Numbered from the stretch's first letter, positions 8,255-16,985 are shown. The stretch: DNA of 64,000 bases from JAEUIX01 sp046156035 (GCA_046156035.1 JBJXEW010000053.1:62001-126000); one strand, 5' to 3'. Numbers and translations: made by a program. The notes: generated from the sequence alone by a model not told the origin.

Positions 8255-8920
8255 ATGCCCCGCGTCCTCATGATCGATAACTACGACTCCTTCACCTTCA
8301 ACCTGGTGCAGTACCTCTGCGAGTTGGGTGCCGAGGTGGTCGTCAAGCGCAATGATGCCATCACACCCGCCGCGGCTTTGGCCGGGGGCTTCACGCACCT
8401 CGTCGTCTCGCCCGGCCCCGGCAGCCCGCGCGAGGCGGGCATCTCCATGGCCATCATCAAGGCGTGTGCGCCCGTCATGCCCGTGCTGGGTGTGTGCCTG
8501 GGTCACCAAGCGATGGCGGAGGTTTTCGGCGGCAGCGTGACGCGCGCGCCCGTTCTCATGCACGGCAAGCCCTCGGCCATCACGCACGACGGCAAGGGCG
8601 TCTTCGTCGGCCTCCCCGCACGAATCGATGTCGGGCGATACCACTCCCTGTGCGTGCAAACCCACGATGTGCCCCCGCACTTCATCATCACCAGCCGCGC
8701 CATCAACGCCGATGGTTCCGAGGGTGAGGTCATGGGTATCCGCCACACCTCTTTGCCCTGCGAAGGTGTGCAGTTCCATCCCGAGAGCGTCCTCACACCC
8801 ACCGGCAAGCAGATGATCGCCAACTTCCTGGCCTTCACCCCCTCCCAGAGGGAGGGGGCAGGGGGTGGGCAGGTTTCCGGTGGAGCGGTCGCGGCTGCGA
8901 GCGCCTTGCCTCACTCATGA
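8255..8920 (+). CDS. trpG: Anthranilate/aminodeoxychorismate synthase, glutamine amidotransferase subunit
   Basis: This class I glutamine amidotransferase supplies ammonia to the chorismate-using TrpE subunit. MIDNYDSFTFNLVQYL at the N-terminus, the nucleophile Cys in GVCLGHQAMAE, and the His/Glu pair in GVQFHPESVLTPTG are all present. The conserved fold ends near IANFLAF. The last 27 residues (TPSQREGAGGG and following) come from a palindromic repeat at 8838-8858 and adjoining bases. The stop overlaps the trpD start (ATGA). It is the first gene of a trpGDCFBA operon that lacks trpE, so it may also serve folate synthesis. Confidence 0.92.
   Translation: MPRVLMIDNYDSFTFNLVQYLCELGAEVVVKRNDAITPAAALAGGFTHLVVSPGPGSPREAGISMAIIKACAPVMPVLGVCLGHQAMAEVFGGSVTRAPVLMHGKPSAITHDGKGVFVGLPARIDVGRYHSLCVQTHDVPPHFIITSRAINADGSEGEVMGIRHTSLPCEGVQFHPESVLTPTGKQMIANFLAFTPSQREGAGGGQVSGGAVAAASALPHS
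8838..8858. repeat. Palindromic repeat (CCCCCTCCC-aga-GGGAGGGGG) inside trpG
   Basis: A 9-bp perfect stem with loop aga is followed by cagggggtgggcagg. It sits in frame in the 3' end of trpG, past the conserved domain. Relatives are in trpD (9643-9661) and trpA (13557-13577 and 13603-13621). Confidence 0.85.
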
Positions 8921-10011
8921 TCGCGCCCCTCACCATCCTCATGTCCGGCGAGCGTCTCTCCGCCGCGCAGGCCGAATCGCTCCTGCGCGACATGGCCTCC
9001 GGCGCACTGTCCGCGGCCGACTCCGCCCTCGCCCTCACCACCCTCCGCGACCGCGGCGAGACCGCCGCCGAAATCGCCGGTTTCGCACAGGGCATGCGCA
9101 CCCTCGCCCTCAACCCCGGCCTCGATCCCTCGCTCACATCCCGTGCCGTCGACATCGTCGGCACCGGCGGTGACAATGCCGGCACATTCAACATCTCCAC
9201 CGGCGCGGCACTGCTTGTCGCCGCGTGCGGCACGCCCGTCGTCAAGCACGGCAACCGCGCCGTGTCGTCTCGCGCCGGCAGCGCAGATGTGCTCCAGGCC
9301 CTCGGCCTTCCCATGCCCATGACCCCGGCCGCCGCCGCTCTGTGCCTGCTCGAAACCAACTTCACATTCCTCTTCGCCCCCGCCTACCACCCTGCCCTCG
9401 CCCGAATCGCGCCCGTGCGCAAGGCCATCGGCACGCGCACCATCTTCAACATCCTCGGCCCTCTCACCAACCCCGCCCAGCCACCCTTCGCACTCATCGG
9501 CGCGTACTCGCTCCCTGTCGCTCGCCTCATGGCCCAGGCCCTGGCCACGCTCCCCATCCGCCGTGCCGCCGTGGTGCACTCCGACGACGGCCTCGACGAG
9601 GCCACGTGCGCAAGCCCCTTTACGCTCATCTCAGTCGCACCTCCCCTCCCTCTGGGAGGGGCTGGGGGAGGGTGCGTCGAATCCCGCATCGACCCCGCCG
9701 AACTCGGGTTTGCACGCTGCACGCTCGCCGACCTGAAGGGTGGTGACGCTGTGCACAACGCCGCGGCACTGCGCGCTGCCCTCTCGCCCGGCCCCGCCGG
9801 TGCCGGCCCTCTCCGCGACACGCTCATCCTCAACGCATCGCTCGCGCTTGCGTCTTCGTCCCCCTCCGCTCCCAGCGGAGGGGGTGCCCGAGTCTTCGAG
9901 GGCGGGGGAGGCTCTTCCCGTGCCACCGCTGCCATCACCTCCGGGCGCGCCGCCGATCTACTCGACCGCCTCGCCGCCTTCGGCGCCTCGCTCCCCAAGG
10001 AGCGACCATGA
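8917..10011 (+). CDS. trpD: Anthranilate phosphoribosyltransferase
   Basis: TrpD joins anthranilate to PRPP. Key family elements are visible: the PRPP-binding VGTGGDNAGTFNISTGAAL, KHGNRAVSSRAGSADVLQALG, and the conserved FAPAYHPALARIAPVRKAIGT and RTIFNILGPLTNPA segments. Two stretches are absent from ordinary TrpD sequences: APPLPLGGAGGG at nt 9636-9675 and SPSAPSGGGARVFEGGGG at about nt 9857-9912. Each corresponds to a palindromic DNA repeat, and they help explain a length of 364 aa against the usual 330-345. The gene overlaps trpG and trpC by 4 bp each. Confidence 0.93.
   Translation: MIAPLTILMSGERLSAAQAESLLRDMASGALSAADSALALTTLRDRGETAAEIAGFAQGMRTLALNPGLDPSLTSRAVDIVGTGGDNAGTFNISTGAALLVAACGTPVVKHGNRAVSSRAGSADVLQALGLPMPMTPAAAALCLLETNFTFLFAPAYHPALARIAPVRKAIGTRTIFNILGPLTNPAQPPFALIGAYSLPVARLMAQALATLPIRRAAVVHSDDGLDEATCASPFTLISVAPPLPLGGAGGGCVESRIDPAELGFARCTLADLKGGDAVHNAAALRAALSPGPAGAGPLRDTLILNASLALASSSPSAPSGGGARVFEGGGGSSRATAAITSGRAADLLDRLAAFGASLPKERP
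9643..9661. repeat. Palindromic repeat (CCCCTCCC-tct-GGGAGGGG) inside trpD
   Basis: An 8-bp perfect stem followed by ctgggggaggg. It is the inverse orientation of the trpG copy and is translated in frame as part of a surface-loop-like segment. Confidence 0.85.
9860..9884. repeat. Second palindrome inside trpD (CCCCCTCCGCT-ccc-AGCGGAGGGGG)
   Basis: An 11-bp perfect stem with a 3-nt loop, in frame. It is related to the CCCCTCCC family but has an altered tip. It lies in the C-terminal part of TrpD, 125 bp before the stop codon. Confidence 0.8.
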
Positions 10012-10892
10012 GCACCTTCCTCGCCGATATGGCTGCTTCCAGCCGCGCCCGACTCGATGCCGCCCGCGCCCGCGAGCCGCTTGCCGCGCTCGAATCCCGG
10101 GCCCGCTCCGCCGTGCCGCCGCGTGCGCTCGCGCTCTCCACCTTCGACCTCATCGCCGAGATCAAGCCCGCATCTCCGTCGCGGGGACCGCTGCTTGGAC
10201 CGCACCATGCCGGTCCCCATGCCACCGATGTGCAAGGCTCTGCGAGCACATCGGTGCCCAACACGCACACCGTCTGCCGCACTCTCGCCCACCACTACGC
10301 CGCCGCGGGTGCCGCCATCACCTCTGTCCTCACCGAGCCCACCCGCTTTGGCGGCTCCGATGAACTCCTTCGCGCGATCAGCGCCGCGGTCGCCACGCCA
10401 ACTATGCGAAAGGACTTTCTCATCGACCCCTACCAGGTCGTCCAGGCCCGTGCCGACGGGGCATCCGGCATCCTCCTCATCACCCGCATGTTGTCGGACT
10501 CACAACTCGCCGAAATGCTCGCCGCGGCTCGTGCGCACAACCTCTTCGTCCTCCTCGAAGGGTTCGACGAAACCGATCTCGCCCGCGTCTCTGACGTCTC
10601 GCGTCTGGCGTCTGGCGTCTCTCTTCTCCTCGGCCTCAACACGCGCAACCTCGCCGACCTTTCCGTCGATCCCTCCCGCCTCGACCGCCTCATTTCCCAC
10701 TTCCCACCCGGCTTTCCGCGAGTCGCTGAGTCTGGCCTGGAAACGCCCGAAGACGCGGGGCGCATCGCCGCCCTCGGTTATCGCCTCGCCCTCGTCGGCA
10801 CCGCCCTTATGCGCTCTGCCCAGCCCCAGGCCTTGGCGCGGGCAATGATCGCCCGCGGCCGCGCAGTTGCGGCTGCCCGCCTCACGCCCTAG
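10008..10892 (+). CDS. trpC: Indole-3-glycerol phosphate synthase
   Basis: TrpC closes the indole ring in tryptophan synthesis. Catalytic positions known from the family can be followed: Glu and Lys in IAEIKPASPSRG, Lys in MRKDFLIDPYQ, Glu in LLEGFDETD, Asn in GLNTRNL and Glu in VAESGLETPED. Between SPSRGPL and ALAHHYAAAG, where other TrpC proteins have a short loop, an extra segment contains HATDVQGSASTSVPNT. It is encoded by a REP-like hairpin (10223-10256) and keeps the frame. The start overlaps trpD (ATGA). The stop codon lies inside a 13-bp tandem repeat. Confidence 0.92.
   Translation: MSTFLADMAASSRARLDAARAREPLAALESRARSAVPPRALALSTFDLIAEIKPASPSRGPLLGPHHAGPHATDVQGSASTSVPNTHTVCRTLAHHYAAAGAAITSVLTEPTRFGGSDELLRAISAAVATPTMRKDFLIDPYQVVQARADGASGILLITRMLSDSQLAEMLAAARAHNLFVLLEGFDETDLARVSDVSRLASGVSLLLGLNTRNLADLSVDPSRLDRLISHFPPGFPRVAESGLETPEDAGRIAALGYRLALVGTALMRSAQPQALARAMIARGRAVAAARLTP
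10223..10256. repeat. REP-type hairpin inside trpC
   Basis: CACCGATGTGC and GCACATCGGTG make an 11-bp perfect stem around aaggctctgcga. Outline and core match the hairpin at 6549-6582 and resemble those flanking the transposase at 14290-14742. It is translated as part of the beta1-alpha1 loop of TrpC. Confidence 0.85.
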
Positions 10893-10927
10893 CCCCACGC
10901 CCTAGCCCCACGCCCTAGCCCCACGCC
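10883..10927. repeat. 13-bp tandem repeat at the trpC-trpF junction
   Basis: The unit cacgccctagccc is repeated three times plus a partial fourth. The TAG of the first unit is the trpC stop codon. The rest of the 80-bp gap before trpF has smaller near-repeats (catcaactcg). Confidence 0.85.
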
Positions 10928-10972
10928 TCGTCTACTCATCAACTCGCGCCTCATCAACTCGTCAACTTCCCC

Positions 10973-11625
10973 ATGAGCCTCCTGATCAAAGTCTGCGGCA
11001 TCACCTCTCCCGAGGCCCTCGACGCGGCCATCAACGCCGGTGCGCACGCGGTGGGCTTCGTTTTCGCCGATTCGCCCCGCAAGGTTTCCACCACCATCGC
11101 CGCCAAACTCGCCAAGAAGGTTCCCGGCTCTGTGCTCAAGTTCGGTGTCTTCCGCCACCCATCGCCCGAACTCGTCGCGCGTGTGGCCGCGAGCGTGCCG
11201 CTGGATTACGTGCAGAGCGACGCGAGCGATGAGGACATCTTCAAGGGCCTCGCTCCCCAGAAGTTCCAGTTCCTGCCCGTGCTGCGCGACGGCCCCAACC
11301 TTTCCAAAGACCTCGAGACCGAACTCGCCCGCGGCCGCGGCCGCCCCATCATGATCGAAGCACCCGTCAGCGGCGCTGGGCTCAAGCCCGACTGGCGACG
11401 CATCGCCTCGCTCCGCGAACGTCCGCGCACGTATCTCGCCGGTGGTCTCACGGCGGAGAACGTCGCCGAGGCTATCCGCCTGGTGAAGCCTTACGCCGTT
11501 GATGTCTCCAGCGGCGTCGAGTCCTCCCCCGGCATCAAAGACCCCGACAAGATCAAGGCGTTCATCGCCGCGGTGCGGACCGCGGACGCGGCCTCCAAGC
11601 CTGCTGCCGGCGCACCTGCAACACG

Positions 11626-11629
<4 letters not shown>
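10973..11629 (+). CDS. trpF: Phosphoribosylanthranilate isomerase
   Basis: TrpF isomerises phosphoribosylanthranilate to CdRP by an Amadori rearrangement. The catalytic Cys lies in IKVCGITSPEAL, followed by GAHAVGFVFADSPRKV, the Asp-containing VQSDASDEDI region and the phosphate-binding YLAGGLTAENVAEAI and VDVSSGVESSPGIKD. The catalytic Asp region and family length (218 aa) are normal. Unlike its neighbours it carries no palindromic repeat. Its TGA overlaps the trpB ATG (ATGA). Confidence 0.94.
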
Positions 11630-12912
<1,283 letters not shown>

Positions 12913-12920
12913 GTGGTGAG

Positions 12921-12957
12921 AAATGGCCAAATTGCCAAACGACCAAATGGCCAAATC
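12921..12957. repeat. Short GGCCAAAT tandem repeat before trpA
   Basis: Near-repeats aaatggccaaattgccaaa and cgaccaaatggccaaat lie between trpB and trpA. They are purine/A-rich in an otherwise G+C-rich region. Confidence 0.7.
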
Positions 12958-12975
12958 AAACCACACAACCAACGC

Positions 12976-13845
12976 ATGACTCCCGCTTCACCCATCTCGC
13001 TCGCCATCCGCTCCCGCGCTTCACCGGGCGGCCCCGCGCTCATCCCCTACATCACCGCCGGCTTCCCCACCAAAGCCGCCTTCATCCCGCAACTCCGGGC
13101 CCTCGCGCAGCACGCGGCGGTCATCGAGGTCGGCGTGCCGTTCAGCGACCCGATGGCGGATGGCGTCACGATCCAGCGTTCCAGCCGCGTGGCGCTGGAG
13201 CAGGGCGTGAGCCTTGATTGGATCCTTTCCGAACTCGGCAAGAACCGTGTCTCGCTCCGCGCCGATGTGCCACTCTGCCTCATGTCGTACCTCAACCCGC
13301 TTCTGTCCATCGGGCTCGATCAACTCGGCCCCCGCTGCGCCGCGGCGGGCATCTCCGGCCTCATCATCCCGGACCTGCCCTTCGAGGAGAGCGCGCAACT
13401 CCGCCGCGAGGTGGGCCGGCACGGCGTGGGCCTGGTTCAACTCGTCTCGCCCGTCACGCCTCACGACCGCGCGCGTGCAATCGCCGAAGCCTCCGACGGG
13501 TTTCTGTATGCCGTCACGATGACCGGCGTGACGGGTGCCAGCGCTCCGTCGGCTCACCCCCTCCCAGAGGGAGGGGGCAGGGGGGTGGGCAGTGCCTTGT
13601 CTCCCCTCCCTCTGGGAGGGGCGGGGGGAGGGTCGGCGACTTCCACCGAATCCACCAACGCCTACCTCGCGCGCCTGCGTTCGGTCTCGCCCGTTCCCGT
13701 CTGCGCCGGCTTCGGCATCCGCACGCGCGAGCATGTCGCCGCGCTGCGCACCCACGCCGACGGCGCGATCATCGGCTCCGCGCTCATCGAGGCCATCGAG
13801 CGGGGCGAGGATGCGGGGGAGTTTGTCGGTGGGCTGGCGGATTGA
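12976..13845 (+). CDS. trpA: Tryptophan synthase alpha chain
   Basis: TrpA cleaves indole-3-glycerol phosphate and passes indole to TrpB. The catalytic Glu is in VIEVGVPFSDPMADG and the catalytic Asp in GLIIPDLPFEES. GFLYAVTMTGVTGA and CAGFGIRTREHV are also in place. Directly after TGVTGA, within mobile loop 6, about 33 extra residues (PLPEGGGRGVG...PLPLGGAGGG) are encoded by two head-to-head palindromic repeats, giving 289 aa instead of about 260-270. ATG 12976 is chosen because it gives MTPASPISLAIRSR; an in-frame ATG at 12913 would add the A-rich repeat region. Last gene of the trp operon. Confidence 0.93.
   Translation: MTPASPISLAIRSRASPGGPALIPYITAGFPTKAAFIPQLRALAQHAAVIEVGVPFSDPMADGVTIQRSSRVALEQGVSLDWILSELGKNRVSLRADVPLCLMSYLNPLLSIGLDQLGPRCAAAGISGLIIPDLPFEESAQLRREVGRHGVGLVQLVSPVTPHDRARAIAEASDGFLYAVTMTGVTGASAPSAHPLPEGGGRGVGSALSPLPLGGAGGGSATSTESTNAYLARLRSVSPVPVCAGFGIRTREHVAALRTHADGAIIGSALIEAIERGEDAGEFVGGLAD
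13557..13621. repeat. Head-to-head pair of palindromic repeats inside trpA
   Basis: Copy one (13557-13577) is CCCCCTCCC-aga-GGGAGGGGG. Copy two (13603-13621) is CCCCTCCC-tct-GGGAGGGG in the opposite orientation, a BIME-like arrangement. Both flanks (caggggggtgggcag and its inverse) match the trpG copy. They are translated in frame in TrpA loop 6. Confidence 0.88.
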
Positions 13846-13864
13846 TCGCGCGGTCGGTCCGCCT

Positions 13865-14080
13865 TCAGCCCGCCTTCTTGGCGCGATCGCCGCCATCTGG
13901 AGCGATACCTGCCGGCCACGCTTGTTCCAGTTGGCGGAGCGACTCGACGAGCCTTCCCAGGTCGTTGCCGTGTTGTTCCATCACCGCGCGCCGAGCGGCC
14001 CGGACCTCGTCGAGCAGCGGATCGGACGAGTTGGCGAAGGGGTCGGGCTCAGCGGGGGGCGGGGTCGATGCGGTGGTCAT
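13865..14080 (-). CDS. Small hypothetical protein, possible antitoxin-like
   Basis: A 71-residue protein beginning MTTASTPPPAEPDPF. The middle (PLLDEVRAARRAVMEQHG) and the following NDLGRLVESLRQLEQAW look like the short helical proteins common in planctomycetes, some of which sit beside small toxins. No partner toxin is visible here, so a toxin-antitoxin role is only a guess. It is convergent with trpA (19 bp between the stops) and lies just before the RAYT element. Confidence 0.5.
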   Translation of the reverse strand: MTTASTPPPAEPDPFANSSDPLLDEVRAARRAVMEQHGNDLGRLVESLRQLEQAWPAGIAPDGGDRAKKAG

Positions 14081-14160
14081 GGTTCGGCCCAGAAATAGTT
14101 GTCGGGAGTGACGATTGTTGGTGCCCGCCGTGTCGGCCGCCCGGAGGGCGCACGCTGGTT

Positions 14161-14199
14161 GCCGGTGGCGCGGCGAGGCTTGGCGAGCAAGCCACCGGC
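14161..14199. repeat. REP hairpin left of the transposase
   Basis: GCCGGTGGC and GCCACCGGC form a 9-bp stem around gcggcgaggcttggcgagca. The core GCGAGGCTT-GCGAG recurs at 6549-6582 and 15040-15074. Confidence 0.8.
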
Positions 14200-14289
14200 G
14201 CGAGAGCACTCCCTCCATTTCTGCTCCTGCCTTTCCGCCCGGCTGAGGGCGGACGACGTTGACCTTGTGTCGCGGGTAGACTCCCGCGC

Positions 14290-14742
14290 ATGGGCAGTTC
14301 CTGGACGCAGAACTTCTACCAGGCCGTGTACGGAACCAAGCACCGCACACTGTGGATCGCGCCGGAGGTCGAGGAGCGGCTGCATCCCTTCCTCGCCGGC
14401 ATCGCCAAGGACCTCAACTGCACGCCCATCGCGATCAACGGCATGGCCGAGCATGTGCACGTACTCGTGCGATTTCCGAGCGACGTGGCCGTGGCCGATC
14501 TGCTGCGACACCTGAAGGCCCGTTCCTCGAAATGGATTCACGAGACCTTCCCGGCGCTGGGCGATTTCGGTTGGCAGGAGGGATGCGGCGGGTTCACCGT
14601 GAGCAAGCCGAGTGTGGCCGAGATCGAGCACTACATCCGCAATCAGAAGGACCATCACAAGGGCATGAGCTTCGAGGCTGAGTACCTCGCCATGCTGCGA
14701 AAGACCGGGTGGGATGGCGAGCCGGAGGATGCATTCAGATAG
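14290..14742 (+). CDS. IS200/RAYT-like Y1 transposase
   Basis: This 150-residue HUH single-strand transposase has the metal-binding His pair in GMAEHVHVLVRF, and the probable nucleophile Tyr in EIEHYIRNQKDHH. AVYGTKHRTLWI at the start and LKARSSKWIHETFP in the middle match the IS200-like TnpA family abundant in planctomycetes. The full length and intact motifs suggest it can be active. Inverted repeats and REP-like hairpins flank it on both sides, pointing to a REP-associated role rather than a standard IS605-type insertion; no tnpB is present. Confidence 0.9.
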   Translation: MGSSWTQNFYQAVYGTKHRTLWIAPEVEERLHPFLAGIAKDLNCTPIAINGMAEHVHVLVRFPSDVAVADLLRHLKARSSKWIHETFPALGDFGWQEGCGGFTVSKPSVAEIEHYIRNQKDHHKGMSFEAEYLAMLRKTGWDGEPEDAFR

Positions 14743-14834
14743 GTGTGGCCGTCGCGGATGGGGGGGTGCGGCTGGTCCGCCCTCAGCCGGGCGGAAAGGC
14801 AAAGACAGAGGAGGGGAGAGATGAGGGTGCGTCT

Positions 14835-14879
14835 CCGGTGGCTTGCTCGGTCGCCGCGGCGCCCTCGCCGCGCCACCGG
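14835..14879. repeat. REP hairpin right of the transposase
   Basis: CCGGTGGC and GCCACCGG arms enclose a 29-nt G+C-rich interior. It is the inverted counterpart of the hairpin at 14161-14199. Confidence 0.75.
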
Positions 14880-14886
14880 CAACACT

Positions 14887-15232
14887 CGTGCGCACTGGCG
14901 TGCGGAAGGCACAGGGACGGGCGGCCCAACCCCCAACTGCACACCCCACCCGCACGGTCGCTGCCCTCGGCACCCGCGGGCCGCGCCGCGCGGCAACCGC
15001 GGCTGTGCCCCGCTTCGCCCGTAGGGCGCACGATGGTTGCCAGGGGTGAGCGAGGCTTTGCGAGCCACCCCTGGGAGCGATTCCCCCTTGTTCCCCCGCT
15101 CGCGGGGCTCAACGCCCCGCGAGCGAGCCCGGGTTCCCATCCGCCCCCTCGGCCCCTCACCCGCTGTGTGTTTGGTGTGCGAACGGTGTTTCAGGCACGC
15201 TTTGCGCGAAAACTGCCTTGGAACGGTCCGCT
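14887..15232. other. Gap without a supported gene, with one REP hairpin
   Basis: Several frames are open because of the base composition, but none shows a recognisable protein or a good start. At 15040-15074 CCAGGGGTG and CACCCCTGG form a stem around agcgaggctttgcgagc, a third hairpin with the core seen near the transposase. Nothing else is clear in this part. Confidence 0.6.
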
Positions 15233-15463
15233 CGAACCTTGGAAAGTGGCTTTGGAACCCTGGAGCGCGCCTTTGGAACCTTGGAGAGCGGCTCTGGAAC
15301 CCTGCAATGCTCCTTTGGAACCCTGTAGAACCGCTCTCGAACCTTGAAGAGGTCCGCTGGAACCCTGCAAACCCGCGCCGGAACCCTGCGAAGGTCCGCC
15401 GGGACCGTGAAAGACGCCGCTGCAACCCTGAAGCGGCACGCTCGGACCCTGCGGCGCCCGGGC
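15233..15463. repeat. 21-bp tandem repeat array, 11 units
   Basis: Eleven consecutive 21-nt units begin with GGAACCCTG, CGAACCTTG or a variant, followed by 12 variable bases; the last four units are the most diverged. Because 21 is a multiple of three and units lack stops, frames on both strands stay open through it and would encode 7-residue repeats. No frame has convincing flanking coding sequence, so it is described as a minisatellite. The 146 bp between it and the next gene's start show nothing else. Confidence 0.85.
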
Positions 15464-15609
15464 CCAACCACCGATCGGTACGGACAGAGGCCGCATGATG
15501 GCCGCGGCATAGGGCTGGCATGTTCTTGGAACCGCTGTATCCTTGCTTCGGTCGTTGGTCGCCATTGGAGGGCTTGGCCCTTGGGGGGGCCGGAAGGGAG
15601 GTGCCAGAA

Positions 15610-16923
15610 ATGGCACGAGCAGGTGCAGCCATGATGGACATCCGCGTTGTTGTATCCCGCGTGATCGGTCTGTCCGTTGTCGCATTGCTGCTCACGACCG
15701 TGGCAACGACGGCGCACGCACAGTGGACGGTCACCAACCTCAACCCCGCAGGATCGACTACATCTCATGCCTATGCCGCCAGCGGTCAGCAGCAGTTGGG
15801 AACTGCATTTGTGGGCGGCGCATATCGCGCTAGCCTGTGGAATCGGACGGGGGCTTCGTGGGTAAACCTCACCCCCGCGGGTGCGACGAGCTCGTCAGCC
15901 TACGGCGCAAGCGGTGGGCAGCAGGTGGGCCAATCCGTTGTGGGCGGTGTGGGGCGAGCCAGCCTGTGGAGCGGGACTGCGGCCTCTTGGGTTGACCTCC
16001 ACCCGGCAGGTGCAACAGAGTCCAACCTCGGTTCCATCAGTGGTTCGTTGCAGGGGGGAGCTGTTGTCGTGGGCGGCTTGTACCGCGCCTGCATGTGGAG
16101 TGGAACGGCGGCCTCGTGTGTAAGCCTGCACCCGGCAGTAGCAACAGAATCGTGGGCCATAGTCGTCACCAGCGGCCTGCAGGCAGGCTGGGTCGTCATG
16201 GGTGGCACTTTCCGTGCCAGTTTGTGGAGAGGGTCTGCTGCTTCATGGGTGGATATCAACCCGGCAGGATCGCCGTTCTCGATTATCTCATCAGCAACCG
16301 CTGATCAGCAGGCAGGCTGGGTGCAGGTTGCCAACTTCAATCACGCCAGTCTGTGGAGCGGGTCCGCTGCTTCATGGGTAGACATCCACCCCGCTGGCGC
16401 TTCGTCCTCGTATGTCCACGCTGTGAGCGCAGGGCAGCAAGTGGGATACGCGTTCGTGGGCGGCGTCGAGCACGCCAGCTTCTGGCGAGGCACGGCCGCC
16501 TCATGGGTAGATCTCCACGCGTTCGTGCCCGTGGGGTTTGCAAATTCCATTGCGTCCGGTATCTCACGCGATGACATGAATACCTATGTGGCCGGGCACG
16601 GTTTCAACACGCTAACGAACCGCACTGAAGCCCTCCTGTGGACAATGTCCAATCTCCCACCTCCGTGTACGCTCGACTACAACGGCGACGCAGTCATCAA
16701 TCCGGATGACTTGGGCGATTTTATCACGGAGTATTTCACGGACCCGGCGATTCCAGGTCCAAGTGGCTACGCCGTCCCTTGCCCGCAAAACTCTCCGCCG
16801 TACGACAATGGCTACAAGGCAGCCTTCGTCCCCGGCGGAGGTGGTCAGTGCAATCAGCCCTTCCCCGACAACGTAGGTGATTGGATCACGCAGTATTTTG
16901 GCGACCAAACGTGTGGTCAGTGA
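15610..16923 (+). CDS. Secreted repeat protein with GC-type dockerin C-terminus
   Basis: The 437-residue product has a signal peptide with core VIGLSVVALLLTTVATTAHAQ. After it come about seven repeats of some 43 residues, each with an NPAG or HPAG turn, a G-rich QQVG..VGG strand and a W-x-G-x-AASWV end, resembling HAF-type repeats and possibly a seven-bladed beta-propeller. The C-terminus has CTLDYNGDAVINPDDLGDFI and a second DNVGDWITQYFGD motif, the GC-type dockerin plan of Phycisphaerae. ATG 15610 is chosen for GGGAGG 9 nt upstream; ATG 15631 would give a shorter signal peptide. Function is unknown; a surface-anchored binding protein is inferred. Confidence 0.8.
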   Translation: MARAGAAMMDIRVVVSRVIGLSVVALLLTTVATTAHAQWTVTNLNPAGSTTSHAYAASGQQQLGTAFVGGAYRASLWNRTGASWVNLTPAGATSSSAYGASGGQQVGQSVVGGVGRASLWSGTAASWVDLHPAGATESNLGSISGSLQGGAVVVGGLYRACMWSGTAASCVSLHPAVATESWAIVVTSGLQAGWVVMGGTFRASLWRGSAASWVDINPAGSPFSIISSATADQQAGWVQVANFNHASLWSGSAASWVDIHPAGASSSYVHAVSAGQQVGYAFVGGVEHASFWRGTAASWVDLHAFVPVGFANSIASGISRDDMNTYVAGHGFNTLTNRTEALLWTMSNLPPPCTLDYNGDAVINPDDLGDFITEYFTDPAIPGPSGYAVPCPQNSPPYDNGYKAAFVPGGGGQCNQPFPDNVGDWITQYFGDQTCGQ

Positions 16924-16985
16924 CGCCCACCTCGGTTGGCAGGAAAACAGGACGTCGCTCTTGTGGCACCTCGGAGCATTCCCAG

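Larger units (their letters stand above)
14154..14886 (+). mobile_element. RAYT/IS200-like element with inverted flanks
   Basis: The transposase gene (14290-14742) is enclosed by long imperfect inverted repeats. The inner part, 26 bp, is perfect: 14228-14253 against 14776-14801 (TTTCCGCCCGGCTGAGGGCG on the left). Farther out each side has a REP hairpin with GCCGGTGGC/GCCACCGGC arms: 14161-14199 on the left and 14835-14879 on the right, in inverted orientation. The outer limits are approximate. This architecture fits a REP-associated tyrosine transposase with its REP partners. Confidence 0.75.

Noticed and set aside
15037..15498. Protein-coding gene across the 21-bp tandem array
   Set aside because: Frames are open on both strands simply because the period is a multiple of three; none has a domain, signal peptide or credible start.
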